Shown piece after piece: positions 7,890 to 16,268 of a stretch of DNA of 64,000 bases (positions are counted from its first letter, which is position 1; each line of letters begins with the position of its first letter). The stretch covers positions 1 through 64,000 of the forward strand of contig NZ_LCYG01000043.1 of the NCBI RefSeq assembly GCF_001017175.1, read 5' to 3'. The notes under the pieces are model-generated. The model worked only from the letters and a program-made list of their open reading frames with translations. It was not told where the DNA came from and did no database searches. This DNA comes from Microvirga vignae. Lineage in GTDB: Bacteria; Pseudomonadota; Alphaproteobacteria; Rhizobiales; Beijerinckiaceae. The position numbers were made by a program, and so were the translations under genes.

Positions 7890-8656
7890 AGCGCAACTGG
7901 ACAGCATTCATCAAGAACGTTCTTGCCTGGGCAATGCCGGCAACAGCAGTAGCAACGGTCTGGTCGCCCGCGGACGCTGCATTGACGGTCTTACCTGAAG
8001 GTGTCGCAGGATCGGATCCAGGATCTCAAGGTCGTCCACTCACGTTCGAGCGTCCGAATTATATTGATGGCCGGCAGCTCTACGCGGGACACCGCAGCCA
8101 TTCGAGCCATCGCAGTCACTCAAGCCACCGCAGTCATAGCAGTCATTATTCGGGCTCTGGAGGAGGCTATAGCTACTCACCTCCGCCCACCTACAGCCCA
8201 CCGCCTGTCTACACCCCTCCGGCTTCAAACCCATATGTTGCGCCTCCCACGAGCAGAGGATATAGGCCATCGATCGGTTCGCCCGAACCAGGGCAGACGA
8301 CTACGGCACCCGGGCTGTACATTCCTAAACCGCCGCCGAGCACAGTGGGCGGAGCTGGGTCCGCGCCCCGCCCCCCGACACCGCCTGTCAGTGGTGTGGC
8401 TCCTTTGCAGCCTGCTCCCGGCAACAGCAATGCTAACTCTCCTGGAACGGTAGCATCGCGACCTGTGGCGGCGGAAGTGATGGTGATGCGTGTCCAAGTC
8501 GAGTTGCGAGCGCGTGGCTATTACTATGGCCCGATCGACGGCCGGCTATCTGCGGATACGCAGTTGGCCATCCGAACATTTCAAACTGCGCAGCATCTTC
8601 GAGCGACTGGTTACATGGACAATGAGACGCTCGCCCGACTCGGAATCGTTTACTAA
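7886..8656 (+). CDS. hxsA: His-Xaa-Ser repeat protein HxsA
   Basis: This 256-residue protein is the expected substrate of the hxs maturases. An N-terminal hydrophobic export signal ends near residue 32 (ADAAL). Residues 69-89 are seven uninterrupted His-Xaa-Ser tripeptides with Xaa alternating Arg and Ser, ending in HYS. A Gly/Tyr patch and a long Pro/Ser/Thr-rich stretch (about 98-185) follow, and residues 193-254 form a peptidoglycan-binding domain of the PG_binding_1 type. This layout predicts a modified repeat held away from the cell wall on a flexible linker. The start overlaps hxsC by four bases; the downstream gene starts after 78 bases. Confidence 0.92.
   Translation: MKRNWTAFIKNVLAWAMPATAVATVWSPADAALTVLPEGVAGSDPGSQGRPLTFERPNYIDGRQLYAGHRSHSSHRSHSSHRSHSSHYSGSGGGYSYSPPPTYSPPPVYTPPASNPYVAPPTSRGYRPSIGSPEPGQTTTAPGLYIPKPPPSTVGGAGSAPRPPTPPVSGVAPLQPAPGNSNANSPGTVASRPVAAEVMVMRVQVELRARGYYYGPIDGRLSADTQLAIRTFQTAQHLRATGYMDNETLARLGIVY
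8090..8152 (+). repeat. tandem His-Xaa-Ser repeat tract in hxsA
   Basis: Seven HxS codon triplets run back to back. Codons for His and Ser vary (CAC/CAT, AGC/AGT/TCG/TCA), so the protein pattern is kept while the DNA has drifted, which argues for selection on the peptide rather than recent DNA slippage. Confidence 0.9.
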
Positions 8657-8734
8657 ACCCATGATCCCCAAGTCACTCACTCGGGCAATAAATATCACAC
8701 ACACTTGTCAACGGTGCTGAGAGGCGCAGATCTT

Positions 8735-9226
8735 ATGAAGTCCGCCCGCCTACTTTTAATACTCACCCTCGCTGCACTCGGTGGGCAGGCCAGAGCACAG
8801 ACCACTTCAGAAGACTTGTCGGCGTTGGATCCGGATAATCGCCGTTGGGTCGAGCAAACCTGCCCCCGCTCCTATGGGCCGTCGCTATGGACGTCGTGCG
8901 TCAGTCGGCAGATTGCTGCCCTCCGAGCGCCGGGATGGCCTGCTGTAAGTGCATTGGCACCCGAAATGCAAATTTGGGTTATGCAATCGTGTCCTGCTAG
9001 CCATGGGCCTCAGCTCTGGAGAAGCTGTGCCGAACGACAAGTGGCAGCCCTCTCTTCATCTCTGCCAAACGTCTCCGATTTGTCTTCCGAGGCCCGTCAA
9101 TGGATTGATCAGACGTGCCCTAGAAGCCATGGCGCCCAACTCTGGAAGTCGTGCGTTGAGCGAGAAGCGGCCGCTGTTAGACGTGCTTTTGGGCAACCCG
9201 GCGTACAACAGAATCGAGAGGCGTAA
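8735..9226 (+). CDS. secreted triple-repeat protein, probably the N-terminal half of a split gene
   Basis: From the ATG at 8735 the product has 163 residues with a signal peptide (cleavage after about QARA, residue 21). Three copies of a roughly 37-residue repeat follow at about 28-64, 70-106 and 113-149; each has a Trp, a CPxSxG turn, an LWxSC motif and an RQxAAL-like end, so two cysteines per copy. I cannot name the repeat family. The frame stops at TAA 9224-9226 but is open beyond it in the same frame through a Pro/Ser/Thr linker into the peptidoglycan-binding protein at 9287-10192, so this looks like half of one gene cut by a nonsense change. It lies 78 bases after hxsA. Confidence 0.7.
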   Translation: MKSARLLLILTLAALGGQARAQTTSEDLSALDPDNRRWVEQTCPRSYGPSLWTSCVSRQIAALRAPGWPAVSALAPEMQIWVMQSCPASHGPQLWRSCAERQVAALSSSLPNVSDLSSEARQWIDQTCPRSHGAQLWKSCVEREAAAVRRAFGQPGVQQNREA

Positions 9227-9286
9227 CCGTCCCAAGCATCCCCGCTGGATAGCCCTGCTACAGCAATTACCCGCCCGTCGACTCCT

Positions 9287-10192
9287 GTGGAAGAACCTCC
9301 AGCGGCGGGAGATGGGTCCAAGACTCAGCCATCATCGTCCCTCCCCTCTAGCTCTCCATTGATGCTCACAGTCAGACCGGCCGGCTCCGTAGAGGCTCCG
9401 CGAGATTTGACACGCCTCGAAGTTGCAGTGGAAGTTCAGCTTCGACTAAGAGAGCGCGGCTTCCTGAAAACGTCGATAATTGATGGGGTCTGGGGGCCGC
9501 GATCACGTATTGCCTTGCGTGATTTCAAAGCAGCTAACGGCCTCCCCAGCACTGACGAATGGGATCTTCCAAGTCAGACCGCACTTTTCGGTAGTATGTC
9601 CGCAACAGCTCCACAATGGTACGCCCCTCCTGATCCAGCAACGGAGGCAGAGGGGTTGTATCGCCCGTTCGCGTCTGTCATGGGAACAACGCTGCACCCT
9701 CTAAATCCGTCTGATGCAAATCTGATTCAGGCAAGACTATCAGAGCTAGGATACTACCGGTATCAGCCTGAGGGGATCTGGGGACTCGTTTCCCGCTCGG
9801 CGCTACAGGATTTTAAAGCTGCAAATGGGCTTTCGGCCGATGATGTATGGGATGGAAGTGTCGAGGCGTCTCTACGTCAAGCACGTCCAACACCAGCGAG
9901 TGATACGCCATTTGGTGAATGGTCCGTTGTGGGCTTCGCCTGCTCTGCTGAGATGAACCCACGAAAGATGGTCGTTTCAGCGAAAGGTATCGTAGTGGGA
10001 TCAATGATATGCGATATGCAGGGACCGTTAGCTCGGTCCAGCGCAGACTGGTCTGGATCTGTCTTATGCCATATAGATGGACGTGATATTGCCTCAAAAA
10101 TCTCCCTTAGAGTTTCTGGCCAAAGACTAGTCGATCGATCTGTCATAGGTACTTCGACGATTGTCCCGACCTCATTTGATCGATGCTCATGA
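9287..10192 (+). CDS. two-domain peptidoglycan-binding protein, probably the C-terminal half of a split gene
   Basis: The 301-residue frame, if started at GTG 9287, has no signal peptide of its own. It carries two PG_binding_1-like domains at about residues 38-100 and 140-200, each with a GIWG/GVWG turn followed by a helix containing RDFKAANGL or QDFKAANGL. The last 90 residues form a small domain with three cysteines that I do not recognise. It is in the same reading frame as the secreted repeat protein upstream, with only a single TAA between them and linker-like codons throughout. A full-length ancestor of about 485 residues, secreted and wall-bound like HxsA, is the simplest reading. Confidence 0.65.
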   Translation: MEEPPAAGDGSKTQPSSSLPSSSPLMLTVRPAGSVEAPRDLTRLEVAVEVQLRLRERGFLKTSIIDGVWGPRSRIALRDFKAANGLPSTDEWDLPSQTALFGSMSATAPQWYAPPDPATEAEGLYRPFASVMGTTLHPLNPSDANLIQARLSELGYYRYQPEGIWGLVSRSALQDFKAANGLSADDVWDGSVEASLRQARPTPASDTPFGEWSVVGFACSAEMNPRKMVVSAKGIVVGSMICDMQGPLARSSADWSGSVLCHIDGRDIASKISLRVSGQRLVDRSVIGTSTIVPTSFDRCS

Positions 10193-10515
10193 CATTTGTC
10201 CAAGCGGTATAGCCCACAATGCTAGCGGTTCGTTGGGATATGACTGTTATAGACGCCGCGCTCGTTGCTTAGGCTCGAACAGCATCTGGCCGAGGCATAC
10301 AAATTGCGCTGCAGAAATGTGCGTGAACTGAGAAACTAAAAAACGAAGCAATATTCCCTGCATGGGTAGGATGTCCCCACACCAATCTAGTTGGAGTCTT
10401 ATCGATTGAGTGCTAATAGCTTGCCAAACCCTAAAGCTCTTTTCTGGATGAAATGGTCGTGACATTGCGTCCTTCCTCCTCGATTGAATCTTTTCTAACG
10501 ATCAGGATTTACTAG
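10193..10515. other. intergenic stretch, nothing recognised
   Basis: These 323 bases lie between the peptidoglycan-binding gene and the 392-residue gene. The stretch is less GC-rich than its flanks. The only sizeable frame is on the minus strand with no ribosome binding site. No terminator with a T run is evident. Confidence 0.4.
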
Positions 10516-11694
10516 ATGCCCGGCATCGCACGTCAGTTCGAGCCGCAGATTACCCGTAGTGGTGGCGCTCCTTCCAAATTCCGCTTCACCATCCGCTGCT
10601 CGGAATGTGTCAGCACAGACTCTTATGAAGCCTCCAGGCCTACCAGCGATGATGCCGTCAAAGCTTACTTCAGCGATCGCGGCTGGCTGCTTGGTCGCGC
10701 TCCCTCCTTCGACATCTGCCCGGCCTGCTTAGCTCACCCTCGCCATGGTCAGGAGATGAAGTCATCTAACATGCCACGGCGCGAGACTGGAGCGTCGAAC
10801 AAGCGCCGCCGGGACACGGCCGAAATCCTGGCTCGGCATCTGGGCAAGCCCGAGGCTCTAGCAGCCGAGGTTTTCCGCCCGAACGCGGCGCCGCCGTCTC
10901 AACCATCCGCCTTACCGGCTCCGCAGCAGCGCGCCCCCTCGCCGGCTCTGTCACCAGAAGTCGAGCACGCCCTGACCGGGATGGCCGCGGATCTGAAAGG
11001 CCTGCGGTCCACCATGGAGCTCATGGCCGAGCAGGTGAGCAAGCTGGTGGCTCTTGGAGGCCAACAGATCGAGGCCATCGCACGTCTGGCGCCTCTGGTG
11101 GTGCAGTCGGCGGAAGGGATTTCCGGTGGTCTGCGGGAGGTTGCCGGTGCGGTTCGATCAATCCCGAGCCCACCTTTTCCCACAGGTGAGGCCACAAAGC
11201 CTGCAACCGAAGACATGAAGGTTGAGGAGCAACCGGCATTAGAGCTTAACCTCATCCAAGAGGTCGACCGTCCGATCGGCTCGGAACCAGGGCCGGCACC
11301 GACTACGACGGAGACGAGAAAGCCATCCAAGCAGCGCCGGCTCCCCAAGGGGAACGAGGCACTCGCGCCCAAAGCGGGCTCTGCGCCAGTCGTGGTGAAG
11401 TCGATTCCCGACGCCAAGCGCCCGGACCGGTACTACACCTCCATCCGCCTGCCGCGGGCGTTGTGGGATAGCGCTGGCTTCGGATCGGAAGACCGCCTCC
11501 TGCTCGACTGGAGCGGGAAGGCCCTGACCATTGAGCGCGCCACGGAGGGCGGCGTGAAGCCGAAGTCGATCGGGGATGCTTCTGTGGTTCTGCAATCCTG
11601 GAAGCTCGGCAACCTCAACTTCGATCAGCCCAAGGTCACAGGCGCTAAGGCTTCTCTGCGCCTGGCCGCTGGGCGCACGCACCGTGAAGTGTGA
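10516..11694 (+). CDS. unknown protein with N-terminal zinc-ribbon-like cysteines
   Basis: This 392-residue protein begins with a segment of about 75 residues containing two CxxC pairs (CSEC near residue 28 and CPAC near 68), which could form a zinc ribbon. A basic, low-complexity linker follows, then a helical region at about 145-210 that could be a coiled coil, another Pro/Lys-rich linker, and a compact C-terminal domain (about 305-360) with an RYYTSIRLP start and a DRLLLDWSGKALTIERA segment resembling swapped-hairpin DNA-binding folds. The whole suggests a DNA-associated protein, but no family is recognised. It stands alone between two gaps of over 200 bases. Confidence 0.7.
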   Translation: MPGIARQFEPQITRSGGAPSKFRFTIRCSECVSTDSYEASRPTSDDAVKAYFSDRGWLLGRAPSFDICPACLAHPRHGQEMKSSNMPRRETGASNKRRRDTAEILARHLGKPEALAAEVFRPNAAPPSQPSALPAPQQRAPSPALSPEVEHALTGMAADLKGLRSTMELMAEQVSKLVALGGQQIEAIARLAPLVVQSAEGISGGLREVAGAVRSIPSPPFPTGEATKPATEDMKVEEQPALELNLIQEVDRPIGSEPGPAPTTTETRKPSKQRRLPKGNEALAPKAGSAPVVVKSIPDAKRPDRYYTSIRLPRALWDSAGFGSEDRLLLDWSGKALTIERATEGGVKPKSIGDASVVLQSWKLGNLNFDQPKVTGAKASLRLAAGRTHREV

Positions 11695-11910
11695 TCATCG
11701 CGCGACACGTGCGGGGCGACGAACCCGAGCCTGATAATCCTGTGCTCCCGAGCAGCAAGTCCTGGCGACTGAGACCTGCTGGTGCGAGCTGCAGGACCTG
11801 AGCTGCCCTGCTGAGGATCCGTCAGACGTTGGTGCGTAATTCGGCCTGCGGCGGTGAAGTAGTTTCGGCATTCCTCGGGCTCGACTAGATCGCAGCAAAG
11901 GAGAAAATGA

Positions 11911-12660
11911 TTGCAGCCTGATCCTGTCGGACAGGCTCAATCCGATCACTCTCTGACGCCAACTGTTCGATCAAGTACCGACTACTGCAGCCGGTACGAA
12001 GTGAAGCTGTTCTGGCGCGGGCCGGACGGGGATGTGCTCGGCTCTTTCAGTCGGCTGAAAGAGACGCCGGAGGGTGCACGCGTTGCTTTCGCGATGAATG
12101 CGGGCATGTACCACGAGGATCGCTCGCCGGTGGGGCTTTATGTCGAGAACGGAAAGGAACTGAAGGCAGCCAACAACAGGAACGGGCCCGGAAACTTCCA
12201 CCTCAAGCCCAACGGCGCCTTCTATGTCAAAGGCAGTCAGGCCGGCGTGTTGGAAACGGATACCTATCTCAAGTGGAAGATCAGGCCGGATCACGCGACG
12301 CAGTCAGGCCCGATGCTCGTCATCAATGGGCGCCTTCATCCCAAGTTTTCGGAGCAGAGCACGTCCTTGAAGATCCGCAACGGTGTCGGGGTGAAAGATC
12401 AACACACGGTCGTGTTCGCGATATCAGACGATCCGGTCACGTTCAGCACATTCGCCCGATTGTTCCGCAATCAGTTGGGCTGCGCCAACACCTTGTTCCT
12501 GGACGGCAGCATTTCCAGCCTTTACGCACCTACATTAGAGCGAATGGATTCGCTGATGCCCATGGGCCCCATATCGAGGCTTTGCGCCGACGTCCATAAT
12601 GCGGAGCCTCGCTGGGGAACAGACGGCAATGAGATCTGTTGGGTTGGGATGACCTGGTAA
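11911..12660 (+). CDS. phosphodiester glycosidase family protein (NAGPA/DUF2233)
   Basis: The 249-residue product matches the NAGPA domain of phosphodiester glycosidases: the LFWRGPDG entry, the FAMNAGMY motif, GPMLVINGRLHP in mid-protein and the ANTLFLDGSISSLYAP motif near the end. Family members hydrolyse sugar-phosphodiester links, and bacterial ones are usually exported. Here the frame opens with TTG and no signal peptide, and an ATG four bases earlier with a better spaced AAGGAG dies after four codons, so the N terminus may have been damaged by a frameshift. Function is assigned by family; activity in this organism is unproven. Confidence 0.8.
   Translation: MQPDPVGQAQSDHSLTPTVRSSTDYCSRYEVKLFWRGPDGDVLGSFSRLKETPEGARVAFAMNAGMYHEDRSPVGLYVENGKELKAANNRNGPGNFHLKPNGAFYVKGSQAGVLETDTYLKWKIRPDHATQSGPMLVINGRLHPKFSEQSTSLKIRNGVGVKDQHTVVFAISDDPVTFSTFARLFRNQLGCANTLFLDGSISSLYAPTLERMDSLMPMGPISRLCADVHNAEPRWGTDGNEICWVGMTW
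12616..12640 (+). promoter_or_regulatory. possible EcfG (general stress) promoter
   Basis: GGAAC at 12616-12620, a 16-base spacer and TGTT at 12637-12640 fit the GGAAC-N16/17-cGTT consensus of alphaproteobacterial EcfG sigma factors with one mismatch. It lies inside the end of the glycosidase gene and 30 bases ahead of the decayed DUF892 gene, a gene type often in the general stress regulon. Confidence 0.35.
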
Positions 12661-12669
12661 GGAGATCCC

Positions 12670-13139
12670 ATACCGGCCAAGCAGAAAACCCTCGACGATC
12701 CTTTCCTGGATACCCTGAAGGACGTGTATACCGGCGACGTGTATCACGCCGAGAAGCAGATTCTGAGAGCCCAGCCGAAAATGGCGAGGGCCGCAGAGTC
12801 CGATTAGCTCCCCGCCAAGCCCTCGAAAAGCATCGTGACGAGACGGAGGTTCAGATCGAACGTCTGGAGCAGGTCTTTGCGATGCTGGACAAGCCTGCCC
12901 GGGGCAAGACGTGCGAGGCCGTTCAGGGCCTCGTCCAGGAGAGCAAGGACCTCATGCAGGACTTCACGGATTTCGAGGCCTTCGATGCTGCCGTCATTGC
13001 CGCTCAACAGTCGGTCGAGCATGACGAGATCTCGCGCTATGGCACGCTGAGGACCTGGGCTGCGCATCTCGGCATGAAAAAGGCGGTCAAACTGCTCGTG
13101 CAGACGCTTCAGGAGGAAAAGAAGACCTACGAGGTTTGA
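12670..13139 (+). pseudogene. decayed YciE/DUF892 ferritin-like gene
   Basis: The reading frame from 12670 encodes a clear DUF892 N terminus (TLDDPFLDTLKDVY, then YHAEKQILRAQPKMARAAESD) but its first codon is ATA where ATG is expected, six bases after a perfect AAGGAG. At 12805 the frame hits TAG, and the rest of the domain (QALEKHRDETEVQIERLEQ, RGKTCEAVQG, HDEISRYGTLRTWA) continues in another frame to 13139. A repeated GACGTGTAT (12721-12729 and 12736-12744) also inserts five codons. Intact relatives are about 165 residues and form helical ferritin-like bundles linked to stress survival. Three separate lesions make this a pseudogene rather than a sequencing slip. Confidence 0.85.
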
Positions 13140-13350
13140 CTCAACTTGCCGAGGAAACAGTCAATCTGAAGGCTGCCTGAGCTGATCTCAGCGAGCTATC
13201 TCGTATCCGGTTCATGGAGCGGCCAGACCCAACTTCGGCCGCTCATACAGCCCTGTGCCTGAGGACTAAAACCTCCAAGCTACAGGCTTGGTCATCGTGG
13301 CCGGCGTTGATCGCACGGCTTGGCCACCTGACCTTTGAGTACAGGCGCTT

Positions 13351-13545
13351 TCAGTACGGCAGCGTGCGACCGGGCTGCTCCGCAAGCCTTTGCTCGCGAT
13401 CGATCAGAGCCAGAGTTGCCTGGATGCGCGGAGGAAGCGGTTGCTTGATGACTTCCGCATAGATCGAGCGGAGATCCTGTCCGATCCGGCGCAGGAGTTC
13501 GGTATCGGAGATTGAAGGTCGCCCGCCATCCGATCCACTCTCCAT
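13351..13545 (-). CDS. nepR: NepR-family anti-sigma factor
   Basis: This 64-residue protein has the NepR core: a helix LLRRIGQDLRSIYAEVI, a KQPLPPRI turn and a second helix QATLALIDREQ. NepR proteins hold the general stress sigma factor EcfG inactive until phosphorylated PhyR draws them away. I start at the ATG at 13545 because GGGAGG lies six bases upstream; an upstream TTG in the same frame lacks such a site. No ecfG or phyR gene is adjacent in this window, so it is an orphan or secondary copy. Its neighbour, the broken DUF892 gene, is of a type usually under EcfG control. Confidence 0.8.
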   Translation of the reverse strand: MESGSDGGRPSISDTELLRRIGQDLRSIYAEVIKQPLPPRIQATLALIDREQRLAEQPGRTLPY

Positions 13546-13822
13546 CCCAACCTCCCGGTCCGCATCCAATCCCGGAGTACGGCATCGTTAGCTGGCTGTT
13601 AACCATCTTTTCTGTTGCCTGTGGAAACCGGGCAGAACCTTCCTCGCACCCGGCTTTTGCCCTTGCCCGTCCAACATTGGAGGCGGCTTCGGGATTCCCA
13701 TGGACGGCGCTGGTGTCAATCCGAATCGCCGCAAAAAAGCCGCGAAACAAACAGAGAACATTTGCCGCTCAGGACGGAGAGCATCCTCGTCAGCGGTGCC
13801 ATCCAGCGATACAGTCGGAGAG

Positions 13823-13841
13823 GCCGGGAACGATTCCCGGC
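13823..13841. repeat. inverted repeat ahead of the RecD2 gene
   Basis: GCCGGGAA and TTCCCGGC form a perfect eight-base inverted repeat around CGA, ending seven bases before the RecD2 start codon. It could act as an operator or as an RNA hairpin hiding the ribosome binding site; no regulator is identified. Confidence 0.4.
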
Positions 13842-13848
13842 AGGCACC

Positions 13849-16047
13849 ATGAACCAGATGATTCGATCCTCACAAGTGGATCAGAGGCCTGCCCTTGAGA
13901 CTCTCGCGGGCTCAGTCGAGCGCGTCACCTTCCACAATCCCGACAACGGCTTCGCTGTTCTGAAAGTCCACACGCGCGGCAAGCGTGATCTTGTGACAGT
14001 CGTCGGCCATACCCCCAGTGTATCCGCAGGGGAATGGATCACCGCCAGCGGGCTGTGGATCAGCGACCGCACGCACGGGCTCCAGTTCAAGGCTGAGGTG
14101 CTCAAGACCACCCCGCCGACCGGAGTGGAAGGCATTGAGAAGTACCTCGCTTCAGGCCAGATGCGCGGCATCGGACCGGCCATGGCCAAGCGGATCGTGG
14201 CAGCCTTTGGCGTGGACACCTTTGAAATCATTGAGGCCCAACCGGAGCGTCTGACTGAGGTAGCGGGCATCGGCCCTTGGCGAGCCTCGAAGATCGTGGC
14301 GGGCTGGGCCGAGCAGAAGGCGGTACGGGAGATTATGATCTTCCTGCACGCGCATGGGGTCGGGACGGCTCGGGCGGTCCGCATCTTCAAGACCTACGGC
14401 TATGAAGCTGTTCAGGTCATGACCGAGGACCCGTACCGTCTCGCGAAGGACGTACGCGGGATCGGCTTCCGGACGGCGGATGCCATCGCGGCCAAGCTCG
14501 GAATGGAAAAGACCGCGCCGCAGCGCATCCGGGCCGGTATCTCGTTTGCGCTCCAGACCGCTACCGACGAAGGTCACTGCGCCTTGCCGGTCGAAGCTCT
14601 CACCCGTCTGGCAGAACAACTGCTTGAGGTGGATGAAGCCATGATCCGCCCGGCAATCCTGGACGAGCTTGCGAAGGGGGAAGTCGTCTCTGACACCATT
14701 GGCGATGAGACCTGCCTTTTCCTGAAGGGCCTTCATCTGGCCGAGCAAGCGATTGCCTCCCGGCTCATCGACAGGGCGTCGGGTCCACCACCCTGGCCCG
14801 AGATCGACCTCGACAAGGCCATTCCTTGGGTCGAGAGCCGGACGGGCAAGACCCTGGCAGCCTCGCAACGCGAGGCTCTGAAACTAGTGCTCGGCTCAAA
14901 GGTAGCGGTGGTGACCGGTGGCCCAGGTGTTGGCAAGACGACCCTCCTCGACGCGATCTTGCGCCTGCTTGTCGCCAAGGGTGTCCGGGTGGCGCTGGCG
15001 GCTCCCACCGGACGCGCGGCCAAGCGGATGACCGAGCAGACCGGGCTGGAGGCCAAGACCATCCACCGGCTGCTGGAGATCGACCCGAAGCATGGTGGCT
15101 TCTCGCGTGATGAGGAGAACCCGCTCGACTGCGATCTGCTGGTGGTGGACGAGACCTCGATGGTCGACGTGCCGCTGATGAATGCGCTCACCAAGGCGGT
15201 TCCGCCCCATGCGGGCTTGCTGCTGGTGGGCGACGTAGACCAGTTGCCCTCAGTCGGATCAGGGCAAGTTCTGGCCGACATCATTGCCTCAGAGCGCATG
15301 CCGGTGGCTCGCCTGACCGAGGTGTTCCGGCAGGCGGCGGAAAGCCGGATTGTGGTGAACGCCCACCGCATCAACAAGGGCCAGATGCCAGAGCCGCCAA
15401 AGGCAGGCGAGGAGAGCGACTTCTACTTCTTGGAGATCAATGATCCTGAGGAGGGCGTACCGAAGATCATCCAGATGATCAAGGAGCGCATGCCGCGCCG
15501 GTTCGGGCTCGATCCAATGAAGGACATTCAGGTGCTGTGCCCGATGAACCGGGGAGTCCTCGGAGCCCGCAACCTTAACATCCAGCTTCAGGAGGTGCTC
15601 AATCCCAGTCCTCCCACCAAGGTGGAACGGTTCGGCTGGCGCTTCTCGCCGGGTGACCGGGTGATGGAGACGCAGAACGACTATGACCGGGAGGTGTTCA
15701 ATGGCGACCTCGGCACGGTGGCTCGGATCGATGATGAGGAGGGAGCGCTAATCGCCTCCTTTGACGGGCGCGAGGTCTCCTATCCCTTCGGTGAACTCGA
15801 CACGCTGGTGCCCGCCTATGCGACCACGATCCACAAGTCGCAAGGCTCGGAGTATCCGGCCGTCATCATTCCTGTCGTCACGCAGCATTTCACAATGCTG
15901 GCCCGCAACCTGCTCTATACCGGCGTGACACGGGGCAAACGCCTGGTCGTATTGGTCGGCCAGAAGAAGGCTGTGGCAATGGCGGTAAGAGGTGGACAGA
16001 CGAAGAGGCGCTGGACGAAACTGCGGGAGTGGATGGCCAGCTCTTGA
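13849..16047 (+). CDS. recD2: SF1B DNA helicase RecD2
   Basis: This 732-residue protein matches RecD2 in length and layout: an N-terminal OB-like region (about 15-95), tandem helix-hairpin-helix segments (GIGPAMAKRI and AGIGPWRASKI), the Walker A motif GGPGVGKTT, a Walker B DETSM, and a C-terminal TTIHKSQGSEYPAV segment typical of UvrD/RecD motif V. RecD2 unwinds DNA 5' to 3' outside the RecBCD complex and takes part in replication-fork and mismatch repair. I choose the ATG at 13849 because the upstream extension of the frame (from 13615) reads through low-quality codons and the family starts here. An eight-base inverted repeat lies just upstream. Confidence 0.92.
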   Translation: MNQMIRSSQVDQRPALETLAGSVERVTFHNPDNGFAVLKVHTRGKRDLVTVVGHTPSVSAGEWITASGLWISDRTHGLQFKAEVLKTTPPTGVEGIEKYLASGQMRGIGPAMAKRIVAAFGVDTFEIIEAQPERLTEVAGIGPWRASKIVAGWAEQKAVREIMIFLHAHGVGTARAVRIFKTYGYEAVQVMTEDPYRLAKDVRGIGFRTADAIAAKLGMEKTAPQRIRAGISFALQTATDEGHCALPVEALTRLAEQLLEVDEAMIRPAILDELAKGEVVSDTIGDETCLFLKGLHLAEQAIASRLIDRASGPPPWPEIDLDKAIPWVESRTGKTLAASQREALKLVLGSKVAVVTGGPGVGKTTLLDAILRLLVAKGVRVALAAPTGRAAKRMTEQTGLEAKTIHRLLEIDPKHGGFSRDEENPLDCDLLVVDETSMVDVPLMNALTKAVPPHAGLLLVGDVDQLPSVGSGQVLADIIASERMPVARLTEVFRQAAESRIVVNAHRINKGQMPEPPKAGEESDFYFLEINDPEEGVPKIIQMIKERMPRRFGLDPMKDIQVLCPMNRGVLGARNLNIQLQEVLNPSPPTKVERFGWRFSPGDRVMETQNDYDREVFNGDLGTVARIDDEEGALIASFDGREVSYPFGELDTLVPAYATTIHKSQGSEYPAVIIPVVTQHFTMLARNLLYTGVTRGKRLVVLVGQKKAVAMAVRGGQTKRRWTKLREWMASS

Positions 16048-16268
16048 CCGGATCCGACCTTCATAGGGCATTGTCCGGCAGCAGAAGGTCAATCAAGCGT
16101 AAAAGGCCGCGTTTCCGGTGCTGTTCGCGCTCACACGCTTCCGCTCTCGGGATTGTATCGGAGGGGAATGTCGGCGGAGGGCGGGGCCGGTACCAGCATG
16201 CTGCCGACGCCTGCGGAGCTTGAAAATCCCATGCGCTACGGACTCCTGGAGGTGGTACAAGCCGCGTC

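Noticed and set aside
8090-8152. Short tandem DNA repeat that could look like a CRISPR or microsatellite
   Set aside because: It is in frame within hxsA, codes a clean His-Xaa-Ser pattern and lacks spacers.
13615-13848. N-terminal extension of RecD2
   Set aside because: Codons are poor, NepR lies in the same area on the other strand, and RecD2 proteins start near 13849.
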